Shown here: positions 56,810-64,000 of the stretch, piece after piece
Layout: each line of letters begins with the position of its first letter
Numbering within the stretch: position 1 is the first letter of the stretch
Assembly (NCBI GenBank): GCA_963678675.1
Contig: OY783191.1
Location: 19,905,111-19,969,110 of the forward strand
Origin: Xiphydria camelus
Lineage: Eukaryota; Arthropoda; Insecta; Hymenoptera; Xiphydriidae
DNA length: 64,000 bases
Reading direction: 5' to 3'
The notes under the pieces: generated by a model
The model's database searches: none
The model's input: the letters and a program-made list of their open reading frames with translations, nothing else
Told to the model about the DNA's origin: nothing
Translations under genes and position numbers: made by a program

Positions 56810-57240
56810 CATGTATACTATCGGAACACCGTGCTTACATATTACCAGTACACCATACCACCATACTGCCAGATCATTATACATCCATACTATCGGAACA
56901 CCGTGCTTGCATATTACCGGTACACCATACCACCATACTGCCAGATCAGTGTACATCCATACTATCGTGATAACGTCAATGCATATTGCCGGTAAATCGC
57001 TCCAGTATTCTGCCGGAACGTTGCATATCTAGACTAGTGCAATAACATGCTTGTACATTAATGACATTGCATTCAGATATGTTGCAGGAATGTTGTACAT
57101 CTATACTACTGTAATAACGTGCTTGTACATTATGGGTACAGCATACCAGTATGCTGCCAAAACGTTGTACACCTACACTACCGTATAACCTGCTGCACAT
57201 TAATGGCACAGCACACCAATATACTGCTGAAACGTTTTAT
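56810..57240. repeat. Tandem repeat, about 73-base unit
   Basis: About six diverging copies of ATACTATCGGAACACCGTGC, CATATTACCGGTACACCATA, CCACCATACTGCCAGATCA. The copies become less alike to the right. A single related unit lies at 10980-11050 inside the foldback. Confidence 0.75.
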
Positions 57241-57244
57241 ATTA

Positions 57245-58180
57245 AGGAACTTGGTAGAATTTCGCGCTAAAAATACGTATTTTAAAGTGAGAAGATACCC
57301 CCATATCGTTATACCGTTATAATGTGCTTGCACTTGCACATCAACGAATCACCAAACAATATCTGCAGGGTGAGTCAGAAAAAGCCGCAATACTAAATTT
57401 TAGGGATAACAAAATTATAGGGATATCAGATCTAAGCAATATTGTCAGTGCCGTTTATTGTTTCAATATATTCCTTAATTATTAAAAGTATTTTTATGTT
57501 TCGGACTCCATTATCAAAAATATTGCATTCCTTAATTATTAAAAGTATTTCTATGTATCGGACTCCATTATTAGGCTGCTTTGCTGTTTCATGCTTTGCA
57601 TATTATTTTGTTCTTCTTCGGACGTCGATTCAATAACAGCCCCATCCTTGTATCACTGTGGGACAATTATCTGGCTCTTCTCCCCTCGCCAACATTTTCC
57701 TGCAAACCGTATGAAATTCAACAAATAAGAAGGAATCTATAGTACATGTAGTGAAAATGAAATTTTACAGATAATAAACCAAAATTTTTGAGCAAATTAT
57801 TACAACGTAAATAATAGTAGTAATAAATAAAATTATAATAATGACGCGGTTAGTAATGAGACAAATTTAACAAAACATAAGTTGGCAAGCCCAAAAACGA
57901 TGAAACCAACGTTATTTGTATTGACAACTTTATTTTCACGTCAATTTAAATAAAAGCGCGATAACTCAGTCCAAATGAAAGGTAGTTTCACGTTAATGAC
58001 ACCTTGTGTATTTGGCAATGCAAATGTCATTGTGGGAGAGTATTTTTGTGTGAACAAATCGTACCCCGTAGCTTATTTATATCTGTGTATCCCTTATCAC
58101 TGTACAAGCAACAGACGAATTCCTCTAGGCATGTCTGTAACATGTCTGTAATTGTAAGTGATGATCCTAATGATGTAAGG
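57245..58180. other. No recognised gene
   Basis: Contains a 55-base tandem duplication at about 57470-57576 (TCCTTAATTATTAAAAGTAT twice) and otherwise AT-rich sequence. Confidence 0.5.
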
Positions 58181-58189
58181 ATAGGCACG

Positions 58190-59699
58190 AATTTCGAAAA
58201 CTTCCAATTTAGATTTTACTGACAACTTTCCATGATGAACAAATGAACTGGTAGTGTCGCATCCGGATAATGCATGCATATTCAACATAGCATGGCTCTT
58301 TGCTACACCTAAATCCCGAGAAATGATGGTGACATTAATGACCCTTCATTTGTTTCTAGTTCCTGTATCAAACAGTAACACGTTTTCAATTTCGTTGGCG
58401 TAACTTAATAACAACATAAAAACATCTATGTCTGTTGATATAATTCTGATAGGCAAATTGTCTTCACAGGATTGAGAAGCATGAAAGCAATGTAATGTAA
58501 TTTTAGTATCCGCCTCCTCTTGTGAAGAGCATAGCTCTTCTTGTATCGTATAATTCACAGTTGAACCGTCTTCGCTAGTAAACAACATGCACTGATCATT
58601 ATGTGATGAGTAAAGATTTCTACCATGAAAATAGTGGGCATATATGTCTTGTTTCCATTCATTATGGTGAAGGTTGACAAGATGTTCCTTGTTTTTGCCA
58701 TTACTGAGGAATTTTTTCCAATCCCGAGGAATTTTTTTCTTAGGTATCTCCACGGCCCCTTCTTAGTCCCTCAATATTTTTAATAGATACATCTGCGTAA
58801 ATATCCGTCACGAAATCTATCCTCTTGCATTTTGGAAAGCGGCTTAAGACTATCTCGGCGAGCTCACCAAAGGTTTCTGGAATATTACTCAGAGCTTGAA
58901 AGTAAGCCATGCCATCAATCATATAAATGCATTCTTCAACCTTAGGAGGTTCATTTACCGCACCCTTGATCTCCAAAGCATGGAGTAGTTTGGCCTTGTC
59001 TGTTTTTGTAGGACACCCATCAGTTTGCTAATGCCCATGGTACTGGTCCTAATGGATAGGATAACAGCATCTCTAGGCTAATTTGACGTTCCTGGGACAG
59101 GAGCAAAGCTCGAGCAAAAATATTTCTTTCTGCTCTTATCTCAACTAATCTGTTTTGAGAGGACGTAACAATTATCTTCTCTTGAATACTCTTAAAAGTT
59201 TTAAGCTTTTCTCTTCAGTGGTTCGTTAAATGTTTTATTCTTTAAAATAAATCTGTCTTGTAGGAAAGTGTTGTAGGCAGCTTTCCCCAGAATATCTACA
59301 TTGAGTAAATCTTCTTCCACCGATTCAGGTGCAGGCCTTCCAGATGATAAACAGAACAGAGAATCCTTGTCGTCAACTTCAAATGGATTGATAGCTTCAT
59401 TAGGATTAGACTCAATAGCTTCAATTACTTTCAAGACACTTTGCTCACTTCGTTTCGTTTCTCCTATTTGCATGTCTCGGTGAGAGGAATCTGATGTATG
59501 TAACATACTTGCTTTTTCAAATGCCAATTCTACATATTTAGCACGTTCATGCCTTGTAATACACCATCGTGCATATGCCCAGAAATGTCTGCTGTAACCC
59601 ACTATGCCGCCGGTGCATTTGGCATATCGATTGATTGTCTGTTCTATTGTGATGTCAATAGAATTTCTAGAACTTGGAACTTGTGATCTACAGACGTTA
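58190..59699 (-). pseudogene. Transposon-borne protein with FEN/XPG-like nuclease motifs, decayed
   Basis: Minus-strand remnants in order: TINRYAKCTGGIVGYSRHFW and INPFEVDDKDSLFCLSSGRP (59699-59201); SLEMLLSYPLGPVPW; TDGCPTKTDKAKLLHALE; YMIDGMAYFQAL and CKRIDFVTDIYADVSIK (to 58740); SQEEADTKITLHCFH and STDIDVFMLLL (about 58520-58420); then LSGCDTTSSFVHHGK (about 58264). At least three frameshifts (near 59215, 59030, 58750) and an in-frame TGA at 58346 break it. The order E-E-A-D, D-x-D, G-C-D looks like the acidic cluster of FEN/XPG-type nucleases (my inference). The family is widespread in animal genomes as repeats. Its 5' end is cut near 59700 by a foldback repeat. Confidence 0.65.
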
Positions 59700-60174
59700 T
59701 TAAGGGGTATGAATCGACCTTCCGAATTCCGTCGCTCAGTGCGACGGAACACTGTGGTTTTCCACGTTTTTCCGGGATATGCTGTAATTGACAAGAGGCA
59801 AACAACTAAAACCTTAAACTACATGGCAATACCAACAAAAAAATATGTGAGTCAGAAATTTCCACGGGGGGAAGGGGGGGGGGGGTATACACGAGCCTTC
59901 GCTCTATAGGGGTGACCAAGGAGAGTTTATATAGGAAGTTTGCCCCCCGTTCGCATTATTTTCCACGTCAACGAGGGGCCATCTTCATGTATCAACCTTC
60001 CCCGGTCTCCCCTACACAAATTTCATGGAGGGTAGCCAAGCGTTTTCTACGCTCTCCTCAAATTGTAAGAAAGTCGTCAATGTTCACACGAGCGACGGAA
60101 TTTCGGAAGTTCCTTTCATACCTCTTAATAACATCGATCATAAATAGCTCGCCGACTATAATTAATAATTATCC

Positions 60175-60776
60175 CTTTTAGTGCCGAGCGAAACTCGGGT
60201 TTATACGAAGATAACCGGATGAATTTGACGAGTTTACTAAGTTTGGGAAAACGCTCATAAAAACCGAACGATATTTTAGAAATTCAAAATGCAGCGTATT
60301 ACGGAAGAAAGAGAGAATAATGTAATGTATCAATTGTATTTCAATATATATTGAAAATCATACGAATAACCTAAATATTAAACATGATGAAAGACATATA
60401 CTTAAACAAGTTTTTCTTCTACAAACAATATTTGCACATAATAATAATCATCGTTTGATCATAGTTTTATGTAGGTCACGTAGTATGAAGTATAAGTATT
60501 ACATTTTCAATCATTTTTAATAAAATAACGTATGAAATCGCCCGGGCGATTGAGAGTCACCTCTTGAGTGCAAAGGGTTAAACCCAAAAACAATTTTTTA
60601 AATTCTTTTGCATTGAAATTAGACCGTTTATAACGTTTTATAAATTTATTTTGAGATAGAGCTTTCTCGCAATGCGAAGAATATGGCGCCATCGCATACG
60701 CAACGATATATCGTCGTTTGCACTTTTCGCAAGTGTAGCGAACGACAATAGGTATATCGTCGTCCGGCACTAAAAG
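60175..60776. mobile_element. piggyBac-like MITE
   Basis: Ends CCCTTTTAGTGCCGAGCG and the inverted CGTCCGGCACTAAAAGTG. TTAA follows the right end; at the left the border is TTAT, with TTAA a few bases further out. The intact arm at 63690 shows the empty site (ATTAATCGCG in reverse). The minus-strand frame inside starts in the terminal repeat, has two C-x2-C-like pairs and is not recognisable as a transposase. Confidence 0.6.
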
Positions 60777-61387
60777 TGTTAATCACATCGTCGGCGAAGC
60801 GGTTCATTTCGGTGAACATTGGTCGTTAACCCCCTTTCATGCATACATTTTCGGAAATTTAGATTTTCATTAAGAAAATCGACCGTGGGGATCAATAGTG
60901 AATTGAATTCCTGGATAAGCTTGTAATTAAGTTTTCTCTAATTGGCCATCGACTGCATTCGTCATTTCTTTCCTTAAGCCGGCTTGATATTAGCGTTACC
61001 GCGGAAGACGACTTGCTGCGATCTGTCCGATACTTTCTTTCCGAGAATCAGGAATATGCATGAAATTTTAATATGCCTAAAACACAGCAGACATAATAGT
61101 TAGAGTTATTCAAAACACAGTACCACACAATAGTAAAAAATTGATAAAAAAAACTCCTACCCCAAAAACATTACTTTAAAAGTAGCACGGCCACACCTCC
61201 CACAGTGACGTATTTCAAACCGCTCCGTTGTGGGAGGCGCTGGCTCGTGACGTCACTGTGCACGAAACCGGCCCGCCAGTGCAACTCCTAGTCTGTTTCT
61301 CAATGCCTTGCGTATCGGAAGAGTACAAGTGAAGTGGAAGTTTGTTTATTTTTTGTGACTATTTTTGTTTGACGTTTGATAGTAGAA

Positions 61388-61515
61388 TGTCGAAGAAGGA
61401 AGGAAAAAGGATTTATAAATATTGTATAGTTCCGAGATGTACAAACACATCTGTGGCAACACCGGAAAAAATATTCTTTTCCGTTCCAAAAAATCAGGAT
61501 ATCCGGAGATTTTGA
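61388..61515 (+). pseudogene. THAP-domain ORF, truncated
   Basis: Reads MSKKEGKRIYKYCIVPRCTN, TSVATPEKIFFSVPKNQDIR, RF, stop: 42 residues. It is the first half of a THAP zinc finger (C-x4-C then the P-x-K-x-FFxVPK pattern). The second half (C-x2-H), present in copy 1 at 48922, is missing. The break coincides with the 3' end of the opposing SWIM gene, supporting an internal deletion. The full protein would be a DNA-binding component of the element. Confidence 0.8.
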
Positions 61516-61531
61516 GCAAAATATATGTCGG

Positions 61532-63328
61532 TTAAGTATAATGCATGTAAAGTTTTTCCACTTCACTAAAGTTTTCCAAATATTTTCCTAAAACTGAGTC
61601 TTTGCTACTTTGCCCTATTACAGAATATAAAAATGACTGATCGGTTGGAAAGCGTGGTGTTGTTGACAACTTTTTGCTCAGTTCCTTTCCCCGTATAAAT
61701 TTTTTGGACGTTCCGACCTCTGATAACATTGATTTTCGCCAATAATTCGTCACTGATGTAGTCGCAGGTTCTTCACTACGGCGGTGTAGCCACATCAAAA
61801 AAGTAAAATCATGCTTACAACCACCTACGCAAAAAAGGTGAATTAATACTTCATACTTCCATACTACTAAAATACTTCCATACTAGTTCGGTTTAATTAT
61901 TCTTTAACAATCTTACCCAAGGATGCTGCACAACAGTTGCAGTTAACAGATATAATTTGCCTATCCTTCTCATTACATACAGCAACAATTTCGTAAGGGT
62001 GCTTTCGCACTCTGTGTTCAGGAGTAATTTTTCCTTTTACTGTGCATAATGCACCCTCTCTCTTAACTTGCACATAGCCGACAGCGTTATCGCTATATGA
62101 CTCACGAGTGGAACTAAAAAAAATCCAAATAATGGTTTGCTACACATGTACAGTGTGGCGCCTTTTCGATGTATTTACGGGGTTTTGGGATAACTGTTAT
62201 AGTAAGAGAAAATCCTTTTGTATATTCTCGGTACCGATTACGTAGATGCTGATGATAGTTTACCGAGATGCTCATACTTAGCCAAGAATTTGTAACACTC
62301 TGTATACATTTTAGGATACCAATGAAAGGGTATTTTAACACATTGCATGCGGGAAACGTAGTTTAACGTTTTTCGCAATCTGTCACTGGAGCGCGGGTCA
62401 CGTAAACGTACATATTTAGTAGATTTGTGCTATATAAATAATTAATTCTTTTGAAAATAATTTCATTGCATCTCTGAAAGGCTGAATTAATCCAAATATT
62501 CCTAATTTATTTGGTCCTTTTCGTAATTGAATATATCCTACAATTTTTCGCTCTTGTAAAAAATTATATACTAATAAAAACTATTATTACTAAAATTAAT
62601 CCTCTAATTATTACATTAATTATATCATTTATTTAAAAATTTATCTCTATTTGTATAGACGGGTATCGTATAAATTCACGAAAAAACGCCCGATGCACGC
62701 GTAAGTCCGCGACGATATATGCCCGCATGCAATGTGTTAATTTGAAGTCAAATTGTAAATTATATTATATTGAGTATTCCATTTAAAAGAAAAACTCATT
62801 TTCACACCATAACTCAAAAACCAAAAACCCAACAAAAAAATTAAAGTCGGTCATTGGAAACTACTAAAGATCTACGAAAAATCACCGTTATACTGTTCTT
62901 CTATCTTTAAAAATAACCGAAATATAAGGCCTTGAAGGAAATGGCAAAAAATTAAAAACACCCTATATCTCAATACTGGATCTAGTTAGCCGTGAGATTT
63001 TGACAGCATTAAATTTGTTTTCAAAATCGGCCCCGAGGATGTGTAACTGGATTTTTTCTGTAACGTTTTTCCCAAAACTCCGTAGGTACATCGAAAAAGC
63101 GACACCGTGTATATTTACAAATTACATATAGGCAGACTGCTATTTATTTTATTTTGAGGTATACAATCTGACTTATTCATACCGTATCTTTAAATCTGAC
63201 CTTATTGCTTTAATATTTCGCGTTTCTGCTCCAATGAAATCTGGGTTTGATCCAAGAAAAGCGAACACTGACAAAGCATCAATTTGCGGCAAATTGTCAG
63301 ATTTCCCTTGTACAAATCCACTGTCCAT
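61532..63328 (-). CDS. SWIM zinc-finger protein of a transposon, three exons, intact frame
   Basis: Exons 63328-63201, 62113-61917 and 61824-61532 total 618 bases: 205 residues and a stop. Exon 1: [20 protein letters not shown], then [20 protein letters not shown]. Exon 2: [48 protein letters not shown]. Exon 3: [40 protein letters not shown] and onward to KLYMHYT. The C-x-C...C-x-H across the second intron is a SWIM zinc finger (DNA or protein binding). In related insect proteins this part is followed by a YqaJ-type exonuclease domain (family knowledge); here the protein stops first. The exon 1 donor is AG/GTCAGA, weaker than the GTAAGA of copy 1. Intron 1 holds another foldback and a MITE. 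Confidence 0.75.
62148..63112. mobile_element. Foldback element inside SWIM intron 1
   Basis: GTGTGGCGCCTTTTCGATGT at 62154 pairs with the inverted ACATCGAAAAAGCGACACCG near 63088. Half of it is also in copy 1 of the two-gene element (from 48390), so it predates the split of the copies. Confidence 0.65.
62339..62736. mobile_element. TTAA-flanked MITE (piggyBac type)
   Basis: Ends CACATTGCATGCGGG and the inverted CCCGCATGCAATGTG, with TTAA on both sides (62335-62338 and 62737-62740). 398 bases, AT-rich interior, no gene. Absent from copy 1. Confidence 0.8.
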
Positions 63329-63902
63329 TTTCACAGCACAACACAAGCTTCGTACTCGAAATAGTTAAACAGTCCTCAAAACGAAGAACTATAATACACG
63401 CTTACGGTTCTGCAGACGCCGTCAACACGAATGCGATATCCGAGAGTGCATAGCGACGTCACGGCCCGGCGTGCCGCTCGACCGGCCGTTTCAAGTGGGC
63501 GGAGCTTGCGCAAACTTTATTAATTTCTTATGGCTTAATTTCGCGTCAGAAATAAAAATAAAAAAACACGTCCCAACTTTTTTTACGTGCTCAATCCATT
63601 TTTGATGTAAAAAAATAGATGCATATTCCTCATTAACGACCTATGTTCGCCGAAATGAACCGCTTTGCCGATGACGCGATTAATTATAGTCGGCGAGTAA
63701 TTTATGATCGATGTTATTAAGAGGTATGAATCGAACTTCCGAAATTCCGTCCCTCGTGCGACGGAACATTGACGACTTTCTTATAATTTTAAGGTATTCC
63801 TAGCGCTTATGAGCGTATTTTCAATGTGCCACAAGCAGGCCCCCCATAAATTAGTAATTCTACGTAAAAAGTGAATTTTGGTTAATGAAGATTAATACTT
63901 AC

Positions 63903-64000
63903 ACCAACCATACTCACATACCCGATAACAAATCCTTTATCCTCTATGAAAGGCAATTTTTTAAATATTGACGCCAACAAAACTGTGTCGCATACACATC
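63903..64000 (-). CDS. Candidate host exon at the window edge
   Basis: A minus-strand open frame enters from beyond the window: VCDTVLLASIFKKLPFIEDK, GFVIGYVSMVG, then a perfect donor GTAAGT after 63903. It exits in phase 0, which would fit the exon at 54080-53985. No transposon motif. It may be part of the same unidentified gene as the exons at 53.7-54.1 and 46.8-47.0 kb. The acceptor lies outside the window. Confidence 0.45.

Larger units (their letters stand above)
61046..63634. mobile_element. THAP/SWIM two-gene element, copy 2
   Basis: Ends AATCAGGAATATGCA and the inverse TGCATATTCCTCATT. A THAP start lies on the plus strand (61388) and a complete spliced SWIM gene on the minus strand (63328 to 61532), facing each other. 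Both ends carry the same kind of promoter-like sequence, including GACGTCA sites near 61245 and 63455. The two genes nearly meet at 61515-61532, which looks like an internal deletion joining the two halves of a longer element. No clear target duplication. Confidence 0.8.
59700..63800. mobile_element. Foldback repeat (AAGAGGTATGAATCGA family) with nested insertions
   Basis: The phrase AAGGGGTATGAATCGACCTT at 59702, an inverted copy at about 60059-60170, and a further copy at 63650-63790 form inverted arms. The arm interior continues as GGCGAAGCGGTTCATTTCGG (60793) and its inverse (63650). Two elements are inserted: a TTAA-type MITE at 60175-60776 and the THAP/SWIM element. Confidence 0.65.

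Noticed and set aside
60507..60770. 87-residue minus-strand frame with two Cys pairs
   Set aside because: Begins with a non-ATG codon inside a piggyBac-type terminal repeat and does not match the piggyBac Cys-rich tail seen at 25700.
61300..61566. 88-residue minus-strand frame
   Set aside because: Antisense of the THAP start.

Overview
The window is eukaryotic, almost certainly insect, and looks most like a wasp-type hymenopteran (organism call is an inference). It is AT-rich and intron-bearing, has GTAAGT splice donors, and has no bacterial gene organisation. It holds insect-typical transposable elements: Transib, piggyBac-like, Helitron, pogo/Tigger and mariner MITEs, a Mutator-like fragment, a LINE tail and solo LTRs. 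I see no rRNA gene, no convincing functional tRNA and no CRISPR array. Nearly all of the 64 kb is nested transposon sequence, much of it foldback (long inverted repeat) elements.

Layout. 1-7.5 kb: mostly unrecognised sequence, a GCATGC-rich local duplication, a TA-flanked pogo-type element (4475-6347) with a transposase C-terminal remnant, and a LINE tail. 7.5-21.2 kb: a nest of insertions inside a foldback family ending TGGGGCGTTC. It includes a solo LTR with a 5-bp target duplication, chains of palindromic MITEs, a ~120-bp satellite and a TTAA-flanked element. 22.1-28.6 kb: a second large TA-flanked element of the same end family. It contains piggyBac debris, a foldback whose right arm is tandemly amplified with a 326-bp period, another satellite array, a Helitron 3' end and a palindrome carrying tRNA-like boxes. 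29-38.5 kb: MITEs, GC-rich minisatellites, a possible solo LTR and a foldback made of repeated CAAGCC...GGCTTG hairpin modules. 38.7-43.5 kb: a complete Transib element (RAG1-core-related transposase, RSS-like ends, 5-bp target duplication) inserted in the terminal repeat of a pogo-like element. 43.6-46.6 kb: foldbacks and a Mutator-like fragment. 47.8-49.6 kb and 61.0-63.6 kb: two inverted copies of an element with two genes facing each other, a THAP-domain gene at one end and a SWIM zinc-finger gene at the other. 50-57 kb: a Helitron with a helicase tail, palindromes, and an acidic-repeat foldback. 58.2-59.7 kb: a decayed transposon gene whose motifs resemble the FEN/XPG nuclease fold.

The only candidates for host coding sequence are four minus-strand exons with good splice sites (64000-63903, 54080-53985, 53900-53738, 47026-46770). 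They may belong to one gene whose introns have filled with transposons. I could not identify its product.

Most interesting: the THAP/SWIM two-gene element with an intact three-exon SWIM reading frame, the Transib with RSS-like ends and a subterminal satellite seed, and repeated cases of foldback elements with one arm amplified in tandem.
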